64,000 nt of DNA from Protea cynaroides (lineage: Eukaryota; Streptophyta; Magnoliopsida; Proteales; Proteaceae): positions 572,001 to 636,000 of the forward strand of contig CM053270.1 in the NCBI GenBank assembly GCA_028583415.1. The letters run 5' to 3'. The notes beneath the pieces are model-generated. The model was not told the origin of the DNA. It saw only the letters and a list, made by a program, of their open reading frames with translations, and made no database searches. Positions 11,579-21,961 of the stretch are shown piece after piece. The position numbers were made by a program, and so were the translations under genes. How positions within the stretch are numbered: position 1 is the stretch's first letter; each line of letters begins with the position of its first letter.

Positions 11579-11719
11579 AAAAATACAGTAATTTGTTAGA
11601 ATGACTTGGAAATTGGAATTTTACATTGATTAGTGGATTTTAAATATGGTAATGAAGTATATGATGATTGCCTCACATGTTCTATGATTTTTCAGACATT
11701 ACCACTACCAAAACAGGAA

Positions 11720-12987
11720 ATGGCTGGGCAAAGAGTAACCAGACGAGGCCGTAACCCAGTTCCACCACCACCACCTGTGGAGGAAGGCAGCCATGAAAAT
11801 CATGAAGCATAAGAAAATCTGATTATGGCACCGCCAGTAGCTAATGGCCAGACAATTCCTACAAACTTGCCAGCCCCACCTATGGAATTGGCCACCGCAG
11901 TAATGAATTTGGCACAACAGCTACAACACATGCAGCAGGTGCAATCTAATATGCAAGCTGTTATGGAAATGATGTTTCAAGTTGCACACGATACACCTAT
12001 ATCGACCGGACAAGCTAGCACAACACCAGGGGGTAACAACACAGTACCCCAAGTACCTCAAACGCCAGTTGCACAGACTCCGATACTGAATCCTGAGGTA
12101 GTTCAAGGTAATTACCAATATCAACCACCTATATACGGGCCTATGCTCAAAATCAGCTGGACCACTCCTGACTGATCGAGCGTTTTCTGAAGATGAAGTC
12201 CAAAGAATGTAATGGTAAACCAGCAGATCCTCTGTGGCCAGCCCATTGGATCGACGAGATGGAAAGGAATTTCATGATGATGACAGTTAATGAGGAGGAG
12301 AAAGTACTGTGTGCAACATTCATGCTGAAAGGCGATGCATACCACTGGTGGAAGTCCACACAGACTTATCTGTTAACCAAGCACGCCCAATTGACCTGGG
12401 CTATATATATAAAGAGGCATTCTTTAAGAAGTACTTCCCTAGGAATTTCAGAGATTCTATGGAGAGAGAGTTCCTGAGTCTATGTCAGGGCCAGATGACT
12501 GTGGATGCGTACCAACAACGTTATGAGGAGCTATTTTTCTTTGCACCCGCCAGCATGCAAGAGGAAGATACTAAGACCCGAAGGTTCGTCATGGGACTTA
12601 GGGGAAGCATTCGGGAGCATGTTCTGGGACTGAAAAAGAAAATTTACAATGAAGCAGTACAGATTGGTCGAGTGATTGAATCGAGCCAGAAGGAGAGCTA
12701 CTTTGCTCAAAATAGAGGTATCAAGAGGCCAAATGGAAACTCTTATAATGGAGGGAACACCAAGACATTCAAACCCTTCCGTACTCAAGGCTTCAATGCT
12801 GCAACCAAGAATACTTCAGCAGCCCAACCGCAACAAAAGCAAAATAATGAAGGGGTAAAATGCTATAACTGCAATCAAATTGGATATTTTTCAAGGCAGT
12901 GTCCTAAGCCCAGAAAGCAGCTACAGCAAGGAAAGGTTTATGTTGTTACATCCGAGGATGCTGCCGCATCACCTGATGTGGTCACAG
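11720..12987 (+). pseudogene. gag: gag of copy 1 (decayed)
   Basis: Starts MAGQRVTRRGRN at 11720, followed by a Pro-rich segment and the Gln-rich MNLAQQLQHMQQ. The capsid region has the FLKMK and PLWPAHWIDEMERNF motifs and KGDAYHWWKS; the end has a zinc knuckle and SPDVVTG at the junction with pol. It packages element RNA and forms the particle. Breaks: a stop after about 30 codons, a frameshift near 12145, a TGA at about 12174 and an indel near 12410. The zinc knuckle CX2CX4HX4C has Tyr in place of His (CYNCNQIGYFSRQC). Confidence 0.88.
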
Positions 12988-13056
12988 GTATGACCTAAAC
13001 CTTTCATTTTGTGTTACATTGTGTGAGCATGTAGACTAGATTAAAACAAATCACAG
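12988..13056 (+). other. Intron-like gap between gag and pol, copy 1 (69 nt)
   Basis: Bounded by GTCACAG|GTATGACC and AAATCACAG|GTATCG, with an in-frame TAA after four codons and a U-rich middle, and GACTAGA as a possible branch site. Joining 12987 to 13057 continues directly into the protease reading frame. No ATG precedes the protease motif in the pol frame. The same gap is present in copies 2, 3 and D. Confidence 0.55.
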
Positions 13057-16000
13057 GTATCGTACCTATTAATGGCATACCCGCTAGAGTACTCTTTGAT
13101 TTTGGAGCTACTCATTCTTTTATATCTGTGTCGTTTGGAAAGAAGCTAAATCTACCCTTAAAACTTTAGACTATAAACTGCTTGTACGATCGCCTATGGG
13201 ATTAGAAGTGACATTAGAAAAAGGTTATGGGTCATGTCCAGTTCTTATTGACGAGAAGACTTTGGATGCAACATTGATTCAACTTGAGATGACAAACTTT
13301 GACGTCATCTTGGGAATGGACTGGTTAGCTCGGCATTCTGCAAACCTATTATGTGCAGAAAAGAAGCTGACATTTAAAGACAAGGAAGGGGCAGAGTTTA
13401 GTTTTGCGGGAACCAAACTTCCCCGTAAACAAAAATTCATCATCTCTGCATTAAAGGCTAGGAAATGCCTCGAGAAAGGAGGAGTTGGGTATTTAGTATC
13501 TGTGGTCGACCTTACCAAGGAAGCACCACGAATGGAGGATATTGATGTTGTGCGTGACTTCCCAGATGTATTTCCTGAGGAACTACCAGGACTGCCACCC
13601 AACCGAGCGACAGAGTTCGTTATAGATCTTATACCCGGAGCCGTTCCAGTATCTAAAGCACCCTATTGAATGGCTCCTACAAGGAATTGAAGGTGCAAAT
13701 GCAGGAATTACTGGACAAGGGTTACATCAGGCCTAGCATATCACCATGGGGAGTGCCAGTATTGTTTGTAAAGAAAAAGGACGGTAGTGTTCGATTGTGT
13801 ATAGACTCGGGAATTGAACAAGCTTACAATCAAGAATCGGTATCCATTGCCTCGGATCGATGACTTGTTCGATCAGTTGCAAGGTGCCAAAGTGTTCTCC
13901 AAGATCAATCTTCGGTCAGGATACCATCAGTTGAAGATTAAGGACGGTGATATTCCAAAGACAGCATTCAGAACAAGATATGGACATTATGAATTTTTGG
14001 TCATGTCTTTTGGATTGACTAACTCACCCGTAACTTTTATGGAACTCATGAATCGGGTATTCCATGATATGTTGGATACGTCAGTCATTGTGTTTATTGA
14101 TGATATATTGGTCTATTCAAAGGACAAGGAAACTCATATCATAAATATAAGAGCCGCTCTACAGCGATTAAGGAAAGAAAAGCTTTACGCCAAATTTATA
14201 AAGTGTGTGTTTTGGCTAAATGAGGTCACTTTCTCAGGCCATGTTGTATCCGCTGAAGGAATTAAAGTGGATCCCAGCAAGATTGAAGCCATTGTGAAGT
14301 GGGAAACACCTAAGAATGTTGTAGAAATTCAAAATTTCCTAGGTCTAGCTAGGTATTACCGACGATTCGTGGAAGACTACTCCAGGATCACCGTACCTCT
14401 CACCAGTTTAACTAAGAAAGGAGAAAAGTTTATTTGGACTGACAAATGTGAGAACAGTTTCCAAACATTGAAGGCAAGATTGATATCTGCTCCCATCTTG
14501 ACTATTCTTATTCCAGGACAATCATTTGTCTTATACATTGATGCGTCTGGATTGGGTTTAGAATGTGTACTTATGCAAGGAGAAAATGTAGTTGCATATG
14601 CTTCAAGACGACTGAAAACACATGAAAAGAACTATCCCACTCATGACTTGGAGTTAGCGGCAGTAGTACATGCTGTCAAGATATGGAGACATTATTTGTA
14701 TGGAGAAAAGTTTCAGATTAAATCAGATCATAAGAGTCTCACTTATCTTTTTAATCAGAAGGAGTTGAACATGAGACAAAGAAGATGGCTGGAATTATTG
14801 AAAGACTATGATTGCGATATCCAGTATCATCCAGGAAAGGCTAATGTAGTTGAAGATGCGCTGAGCAGAAAAGCAATGGTAAACTCCCAAGGAGAGGTTA
14901 ACACGACTGCAACAATGTGTGTTACAGGAAAGGTATTCAATCATGGTAATGAGCAGTTCGTGATAGATGCACCGGGTGGATCAACCAACCAAGGGTTTAT
15001 TCATCGATTTTCAAATATGTTCGCAACATTGAAGATTGTACCCGATATAGTTGATGAAGTGAAAACCGCTATTAAATCAGACCCTTATCTGAGAACGGTA
15101 CAAGAAGACATTGAAAAAGGTAGGACTATCCCCGAGTTCACCTTGGACATTGAAAAGGTACTAAAGTACAAAGGAAGGATATGTGTTCCTGAAACTGAAA
15201 ACGTGGATATTAGACACAGACTAATGAAGGAAGCTCATACCACCGCTTACTCGGTACATCTTGGAAGTATGAAGATGTATCATGATTTGAGGAAATTATA
15301 TTGGTGGAGAGGAATGAAAATAGATGTAGCTAAATTTGTGTCTCAGTGTCTAAACTGTCAGAGGGTAAAGGCTGAAAGGCAAATACCTGCAGGACTGTTG
15401 CAGCCGCTGCCAGAACCAGCATGGAAATGGGACTACATCACTATTGACTTCGTCACTGGGTTACCACTGACTCCCCAAGTAGTTGACCCGGTCTGGTGAT
15501 TGTTGATCGTCTGACTAAGATAGCTCACTTTATAGCTATACGACCACAGTATACCCTAGAGAGGATAGCCAAGCTATATGTGGATAACATTGTCAGATTA
15601 CATGGTGTACCTGAAAGCATTGTGTCCGACAGAGATCCACGTTTTACTTCAAAGTTTTGGGAAGGATTGCAAAATGCTATGGGTACAATGTTGAAGTTTA
15701 GTACTACATTCCATCCTCAGACGGACGGACAGTCAGAGCGTACCATCCAGATCTTAGAAGACTTGCTTCGAGCCTATGTAATTGATTTTAAAGGATAATG
15801 GGATGAAAAACTACAAATTGATCGAGTTCGCCTATAACAACAGCTATCAGGCTACTATACATATGTCACCCTATGAAGCACTGTATGGTAGGAAGTGTCG
15901 AACTCCTTTATTTTGGAATAAAGTTGGAGAACGTAGCATCGTTGGACCAGAATTTGTTGAAGAGACTTGTCGAGTAGTCGACATTATCAAGGAAAGAGTT

Positions 16001-16486
16001 AGAATGGCTCAGAATCGTCAGAAACAGTAAGCAGATACTCGACGCCGAGACCTTGAATTTGTTGTAGGTGATAAGGTATTCTTAAAAGTATCACCTATGC
16101 GAGATTTAAAATGATTCGGACAGAAAGGGAAGCTAAGTCCGAGATATGTCGGGCCATATGAGATTCTAGCTAAACGTGGAAAAATGGTTTATCAGTTAGC
16201 ACTACCACCATCTATGTCAAGCGTGCATGATGTATTTCATATCTCATTATTGAAGAAGTACGTCAGGGACCCAATACATGTTTTGACAGCGGATCCACCA
16301 GATTTGACTGATGATTTGACATTTGAAGTAACACCAACTGAAATCACCAGTCGAAAGGTTCAACGACTACGCAACCGTGACATCTACTATGTTAAGGTCA
16401 CCTGGAGAAGCCGAGATATAGAAGAGATCACATGGGAAGAAGAGAATGTTATGCGAAAATAATATCCCCACCTTTTCGACTCGTAA
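13057..16486 (+). pseudogene. pol: pol of copy 1 (protease-RT-RNaseH-integrase-chromodomain, decayed)
   Basis: Copies element RNA into DNA and inserts it. Protease motif reads DFGATHSF (Ser to Phe beside the catalytic Asp). RT shows LRSGYHQLKI and FIDDILVYSKDK; RNase H shows IDASG, DLELAAV and SDHKSL; integrase shows H-X6-H, CLNCQ, a DFVTGLP Asp, SDRDPRFT and SERTIQILED, then GPYEILAKRGK. The tail RNRDIYYVKVTWRSRDIEE is chromodomain-like. Breaks: 1-nt deletion near 13168, TGA and 7-nt deletion near 13669, 2-nt deletion near 13808, frameshift near 15496, stops near 15796, 16028, 16111 and 16460. The longest open piece is 13814-15499. Confidence 0.9.
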
Positions 16487-16520
16487 GGTATGTGCAAATT
16501 TTGAGGACGAAATTTTTAAT

Positions 16521-16536
16521 AAGAGGGGGGGGGGAG
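16521..16536 (+). other. Polypurine tract, copy 1
   Basis: AAGAGGGGGGGGGGAG, one base before the 3' LTR; it primes plus-strand DNA synthesis. It is preceded by the element-typical TTTGAGGACGAAATTTTT. Confidence 0.85.
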
Positions 16537-16537
16537 T

Positions 16538-16650
16538 TGTAAGACCCGTATCGAACTAACCGGTATTACCACCTTGTACCAGGTCTACCTATTATGGTCG
16601 AGCCAAGCGGACCAAGTGCGTGAAGAAATCGCAAGATCAGATATTCGCAT
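16538..16650 (+). repeat. 3' LTR fragment of copy 1 (first ~113 bp)
   Basis: TGTAAGACCCGTATCGAAC and the following bases match the copy 1 5' LTR up to about CAGATAT, then similarity stops. What follows (16651-16666) reads as a minus-strand LTR, so the 3' LTR is joined to an oppositely oriented LTR. About 2.2 kb of this LTR are lost. Confidence 0.8.
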
Positions 16651-16666
16651 AATCCGTCGACCATAC
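16651..16666 (-). repeat. Minus-strand LTR, piece 1 of 3
   Basis: Continues, after removal of two later insertions, with 21899-21961 and 36282-36511. CATAC at 16662-16666 is the left target duplication of the 5.2-kb insertion. Confidence 0.6.
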
Positions 16667-16927
16667 TGTAAACACCTCATTTTTGCTACCCTCAGCATAA
16701 GTGAACCCATATGGCAGGTTTTTAGATTTTAACCCAAAGGTTTGTGATTCTCTAATGAATCTCATAGCAGGGTCATAGGCTATTACCTACTTTGATGAAT
16801 AGGTCGTGAAATTATCTTCAAAATGAGACCAGAATCATCAAAATTTGACATCAAACAAGGAAGATATCATAGTTTGAAAGTGCAAGGGCATTTACGTAAT
16901 TATCGTATGATACATGCATTATCATTT

Positions 16928-17560
16928 AAACTTCAAATCATCATATCTTGGTCATCTGATATCGGAATCAGATGATTCAAAGGCCAATATTCCTTATTTT
17001 TATTCCTTTTCAAAGTGGACATGAAAAATCCCAGGCAAAGGTCATCGGTGGGCCCCATGCAAGCTTTCATGCAAAATTATCGATAGAACTTCAAAGCTTG
17101 ATATCTTTGCCGTTCTACGTCGGATTCAGATGATTCGAAGGTTATTATTCTTCATTTGTGATGTTCTATAAAGTGGACATAAAAAATCCTGGGTAGAAGT
17201 CTTCGAAGGGTCCCATGCAAAATTAAACATGAAAATAGTTATTTAATCTTTGAAATTCATATTTTGGTCACCCCACATCTAAATCAGGTGATTTCAGTTT
17301 CATTATGTTTTATTTTTAGTACTCTACAAAGTGGACATAAAGGATTTCAGGCAGAGGTCTCCGAAGGATCCCATGGAGAATGGTTAACCAAATAATCGAT
17401 AATTGGCCTGCTTAAACTTTAGAAATTCATAAGTTGGCCATTTTATTTCCAAATAAGGTGATTCTTGTTTCAATATTCCTCATTTTTAGTGTTCTACAAA
17501 GTGAACGTGGTAAATTTGGAATAGAGGCTATCAAAAAATTCTATGTGGAATGGTGGCAGA
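16928..17560 (+). repeat. Diverged ~160-bp tandem repeat, about four units
   Basis: Units start near 16930, 17087, 17246 and 17415. Each carries a CTTTGAAATTCATAT-like start, a GATTC..AGGTGATT block, TTCTACAAAGTGGACAT and CCCATG. Spacing is about 157-169 bp and divergence rises towards the last unit. It is part of the 5.2-kb insertion. Confidence 0.75.
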
Positions 17561-17688
17561 AATGGACTATGAAATGATAGAAGAAGTTAACTTTGGTCCA
17601 AACTAGTTCAACCCAACTTAGTCCAACTCAGCCCGGCTTAGCTCAGACTAATCCGGACCAAGTCACATCAGCCCATATGCATGTATTT

Positions 17689-17694
<6 letters not shown>

Positions 17695-17758
<64 letters not shown>

Positions 17759-17815
17759 ATGTATAGTATATTATCATATATAATATATATGTCTTATATT
17801 ATATATATTAATATA

Positions 17816-17905
<90 letters not shown>
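17695..17905. repeat. (TA)n microsatellite in two blocks
   Basis: Near-perfect TA runs at 17695-17745 and 17819-17905, separated by an imperfect AT-rich spacer. Likely variable in length and prone to assembly error. Confidence 0.95.
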
Positions 17906-17909
<4 letters not shown>

Positions 17910-18740
17910 GAAAAGAGGGTAGGAAAGCCGAAAGAGAGAGAGAGAAGAGAAGAAGCCGTGAGGAGAGAGAGGCTTTCTAGAAGAAAACGTGAAAAAGAGA
18001 GAGGGAGAAGAAAAAAGGAAAGAAGAGAAGAAGGAAAGAAAAAGAAAAGGAAGGAAGAGAGAGAGAGAGAGAAAGAGAGGTTTTCTAAAAGAAAACGTGA
18101 GAAAGAGAGAGGGAGAAGAAAAAAGAAAATAAGAAAAGAAGGAAATAAGAAGAAAAGGAAGGAAGAGAGAGAGAGAACGAGAGGTTTTCTAGAAGAAAAC
18201 GTGAAAAGAGAAGAGAAGGTTTTCTAGAAGAGAAAAAAAAGAAAGAAAAAAAGAAGGAAAGAAGAAGAAAATGGAAGGAAAAGGGGAGAAGAGAAGAAGA
18301 TGTGAAAAGAAGAGAGGGAAAAAAAACGTGAGAAAAGAGAGAGAGAAGAGAAGAAGGAAAGAGAAGAAGGAAAGAGAGAAGGGATTTTCTAGAAGAAGAA
18401 AGAGAAAAAGGAAAGAAATGAAAAGAAAAAAGTGGAGAAGAAGGAGAAAGAGGAGGAAGAGAAGAAAGGAAAGAAGAAAAAAGGAAAGAAGAGATTTTCT
18501 AGAAGAAGAAGAAGAAAAGGAAAGAAGGGATCTTCTAAAAGAGAAAAAGGAGAGAATAAAAAGGCCAAGAGAAAGAGAGAGAGGATTTTTTTTCCAAACA
18601 AGGGGTGAAAAATGTGAGTGAGAGAGAGGATGTGAGAGAGGGAGAAAGAGAGGAGAAGAAGAAGAGAAAAGAAAGAAAAGAGAAGAAGGAAAGAGAGAAA
18701 GAGAAGAGAGAAAGGAGCAGAGAAGAGGAGAATGAGGATT
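17906..18740 (+). repeat. GA-rich polypurine tract (~830 bp)
   Basis: Almost pure purine on the plus strand (GAGAGA, GAAGAA, AAGGAA), with TTTTCTAGAAGA recurring several times, for example at 18185, 18220, 18383 and 18496. Reading frames through it are low-complexity artefacts. It lies downstream of the AT-rich block, in the position where the other LTRs here have a shorter GA-rich stretch. Confidence 0.9.
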
Positions 18741-20690
18741 CACCATAAAAAAGCTTGATACGATCTCCAATAATCCTACATTGAAGGTTTCACTCCATTC
18801 GAGCACAAGGTTGGTACCCTAAAACGAATTTAGTGGTCTTTAGAATGCTTGAATGTTGATTTTGCTTGAAAAGGCTTATTTTTATTAAATCTCGATCAGG
18901 AATGCTCTATTGCATGCATGTTGATGTTAGGATGCTCATGTATAGCATTTTTTATGTTTGATGATTTATTTAAACTATTCAATGATGAAGCTTTGAATGC
19001 TATATGATGATGTTTGAAGTTTTTGGCGAATTTCACAAAGTGGATTTCTAATCTGAAATTTTTAAATTTAGGATCCAAATTTAGGACTTGCATCTCATGT
19101 AGTTTTTCTTAGATTTTGAAGCCCAAATATTTATGAGATTCTCTGTGATATGTTAGAAGACAACCCTAGAAATTTCGTTCCATTTGGAATTGGGAAAGTC
19201 TATCAAAACAATTCTTCTTTGGCATTTCTGTCCTACTCGGATATAATGCAATCCCCTATCAGAAAGTCTCTAGAAAAGGATCTTATAGCCATAATCAGAA
19301 AAGAGATTTCATATGAATCTATTTAGATATGGAAGTCTTCTAAAAAATGGCACTGGTTTCTGATTTTTTTGATTTTTTATTGAATTGATATTGATTTTTA
19401 AGTGCATAGTGTTTTGATTTTGAATCTGTCAGAATATACTGATTTGCATGATTAAAAAAGATCTTTTTCACAAAGATAATATTCTGTTTTCATTTGTTTT
19501 TTTTAATGAAATTTAAGATCTAACAGCTATCTACATTGACGTATGTCTGGATTTAATTTTCATTAGGTATGGGATTTTACACAGAATTTATGGTGCAACT
19601 GGTCAAATATCTGGAACAGACTTGACTAGTGCACATATCCGGTCTTGTGGCATTCATTTGACATGTCTTTGCTCTCTGTTGGGATTCGACCCTTTCAGAT
19701 GTAATATAGCATGTCGTGTCATCTTTTTGTGAAAAAAATAAAGCTTGATTTGAGTGACAAAAGACCTACTTATGGTAATTTTTGTGTAATGTGACAGAAT
19801 TTGAAAGCAGTTCATAGTTTGTCCAATATTTGAAAATTTTGTGTCACAATTTTGATATTTTTGAGTCATTAATCATTCCAAATGTCTTCATTAAAGTTAC
19901 AATATTTTCAAAGAACTTATTGAACATATGTTTTTGATAATTTTGGATTTTTCAAAAAGGTTTCATTGATGTCTCTTTCACTGTAACATGCAATTGATTG
20001 CTTGAGTGAATTTTACCGTATTTGATTGCATACTTGCTATATTTAGAGTATCTACATGCCATATTTGGATAAATGGCTATATTTAGAGCATTCATATGCT
20101 TTGTTTGGATTGTGCATATACCATGTTTGCCATATTCCATGTGTTGCTATATTTGGTAGAATAAATAGATTTTTACCATATTTAGTAAAATCTTGATAAT
20201 TACCATTTTTAAGTCTTACTATGCTTAGAAAATAGCATATAAGATCTTATCTTTTTGGATGATTCATGCCATATTTTGCATTCTATGTTTGGTACTTGCC
20301 ATATTGATATATAGATGCATATATTGATTTCTTGCTATATTAAGTCTTGCTATGCTTAGATTAGCATATTAGATATTGCCATATAGGTTCTTACCTTATT
20401 TGCAATACATGCTATGTTAGGGAGATTTTCATAATCTTACTATATGTTGTGATAGTTACCATAAATATCATACATGCCATGCTTAGATAGAATATTCTAT
20501 TTATGGCAATAACTTCATTTTTTGCAACACCCTAGTTGAACTGTCATGTATGCACACTTCTAGAAGACAATCTAGGCGTGGGGACATGCATTTAGGCACC
20601 CACATTCTTGGGAAGGGTATAATGGAAAATAATAAAAATCTTAATAAAGAAAGAGAATGCTTTGCCAAACCTTCCAAAATTAGAGCTTAG
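18741..20690. other. AT-rich interior of the 5.2-kb insertion
   Basis: I see no gene. The part 19980-20500 has many loosely repeated TGCCATATTTAG and GCTATATT words, a degenerate short-period repeat. A non-coding LTR interior is the best description. Confidence 0.5.
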
Positions 20691-20699
20691 GATGAAAAG

Positions 20700-21420
20700 G
20701 GTAATTCAGGATGATTTTGCCCCTCAGCATATCCTAAACCTAGAATAGGTTCGCAATCCTTAACCTAGAATAGGTTCTCAATCATTAACCTAGAACAGGT
20801 TATTTCAGCCATGCCTGAACTACGCAGATTCTAATTCCTAGGGCAAACCCTTGGATACATAGGCTATTTGGGAGAATCCCAAATTCGGATCTACACCTTA
20901 GTCCACTTGGACTATCCATAGATCCACTAGGATACCCATCCATTTCAACCCAAGCCCGAACTACACGGATTCTAATTCCTAGGGCAAACCCTAGGATACA
21001 TTGGGAGAATCCCAAATTTGGATTCACACCTTAGTCCACTTGGACTATCCATAGATCCATTAGGTTATTTACCCATATTTTGACCCAAATAGGGTTATCC
21101 ATCCGGAACTACGTGGATTCTGATTCCTAGGGCAAACCCTAGGATACGTAGGCTATTTGGGAGAATCCCAAATTCGGATCCACACCTTAGTTCACTCGGA
21201 CTATCCATAGATCCACTTGGATATCCACCCATCATTTTGACCTAAATAGGGTTATCCATATTCCAACCCAGAATGGGTTATCCATATTTATCCATATTTT
21301 GACCCAGAAAGGGTTATCCACATTTGACCCAAATAGGGTTATCCATATTCCAACTCGAGTTATCCACATTTAGACCCAGAAAGGGTTATCCATTCTTAGA
21401 TCCACTAGGACTATCTATCA
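20700..21420 (+). repeat. Repeated modules near the right end of the 5.2-kb insertion
   Basis: Three ~150-bp modules start near 20816, 20963 and 21111. Each has GAACTACG.GGATTCT, CCTAGGGCAAACCCT, a TTGGGAGAATCCCAAATT palindrome and ACTTGGACTATCCATAG. They are flanked by short tandem words: AACCTAGAATAGGTT (20740-20800) and GACCCA(A/G)A(A/T)AGGGTTATCC (21060-21400). Confidence 0.8.
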
Positions 21421-21898
21421 GTTCGTATAGACTATCGAAATCCTAATCCAAAGGGTTTCTCATCCTTTTAAGCATAAACTTCAAATTAAACAATGAACTT
21501 AATCATGCACAAGCATAAATCACAGCCATAAACTTTAATCACACCTGAACTACGATGGTGAACCTGATTTTTGGAATAATTCCGTGATACGTTGGCAATC
21601 TGATGGATACAGATTCGGTTCAATAATATAAAACCACTTGGTTTGGCTCGGTTTAACATATAGAGTCTAGCATAGGAAAGGCATAGAAGACCGATTTCGA
21701 TCGGGCGGTTTGGGTGCCTAAGCCCTTTCCATAACTGTAACCTGACGCTAACCAATCTCTAATGGACCAGAAATCCAATCTAAGGGTCATGAGTCAATCA
21801 AAGTTTTACCTTGGGGTGAGATTTCACATTTCTAAGGTCCTAGACCTTAATCTAGGTGGCGACTTCCAAAAATTTCCATCTTCTGTCCTCACACATAC

Positions 21899-21961
21899 GT
21901 TTTCAAAATAGTCGACCATACGTTGTTTGGTCTCAATGTGGTCGACCATACGTGCGACCAT
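21899..21961 (-). repeat. Minus-strand LTR, piece 2 of 3
   Basis: Between the right target duplication of the 5.2-kb insertion and copy 2. It contains two GTCGACCATACG motifs, as in the early part of the plus LTR at 5684. ACCAT at 21957-21961 is the left target duplication of copy 2. Confidence 0.7.

Larger units (their letters stand above)
7243..11695 (+). other. Putative sense leader intron of copy 1
   Basis: Donor-like CTTCAG|GTATGA lies about 160 nt after the TATA box. Acceptor-like TATGATTTTTCAG is at 11691-11695, 24 nt before the gag ATG. The same pair occurs in copy 3 (39559/39560 and 43874/43875), and in copy 2 the acceptor is at 29151 with an intact donor in the 3' LTR at 34488/34489. 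Splicing would remove the rest of the LTR, the primer site and the antisense ORF, placing gag near the cap. No RNA evidence is available. Confidence 0.45.
6715..16650 (+). mobile_element. Copy 1: Ty3/gypsy chromovirus (Tekay-like), decayed, 3' LTR truncated
   Basis: Order seen: 5' LTR 6715-9061, Met-type primer site, antisense ORF, leader, gag, intron-like gap, pol with protease, RT, RNase H, integrase and chromodomain-like tail, polypurine tract, and 113 bp of 3' LTR. Lineage follows from the integrase GPY/F motif, the C-terminal chromodomain and the element architecture. All genes carry stops or frameshifts, so this copy is non-autonomous now. The 5 bp before it are GTGTA; the matching right duplication is lost with the 3' LTR. 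Confidence 0.9.
16667..21893. mobile_element. 5.2-kb non-coding insertion, probably a solo LTR of another family
   Basis: It starts TGTAAACACCTCATTTTTGC and ends TGTCCTCACA, flanked by the 5-bp duplication CATAC (16662-16666 and 21894-21898). TG...CA ends and a 5-bp duplication are typical of LTR insertion, and no gag or pol is present, so a solo LTR is the simplest reading. It contains a ~160-bp tandem array, (TA)n, a long GA-rich tract, and repeated modules with GGATACGTAGGC. The module type and the length recall Ogre/Tat-type LTRs, from memory only. No ORF here looks real; the long Arg/Glu/Lys-rich frames are GA-tract artefacts. Confidence 0.75.

Noticed and set aside
12988..13056. Programmed frameshift or stop readthrough between gag and pol
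   Set aside because: The gap length differs between copies (69 versus 71 nt) so no single frameshift fits, and no slippery site or pseudoknot was evident; splicing fits all copies. Kept open until RNA data exist.
13279..13602. Minus-strand frame opposite protease (also 45380-45697 and 59830-60246)
   Set aside because: Shadow of the conserved protease/RT coding sequence on the other strand; its conservation is explained by pol.
17681..18806. Long open frames on both strands rich in Tyr/Ile, Arg/Glu/Lys or Phe/Ser/Leu
   Set aside because: They follow from the (TA)n and GA-rich simple repeats and have no start context or domain; low-complexity artefacts.
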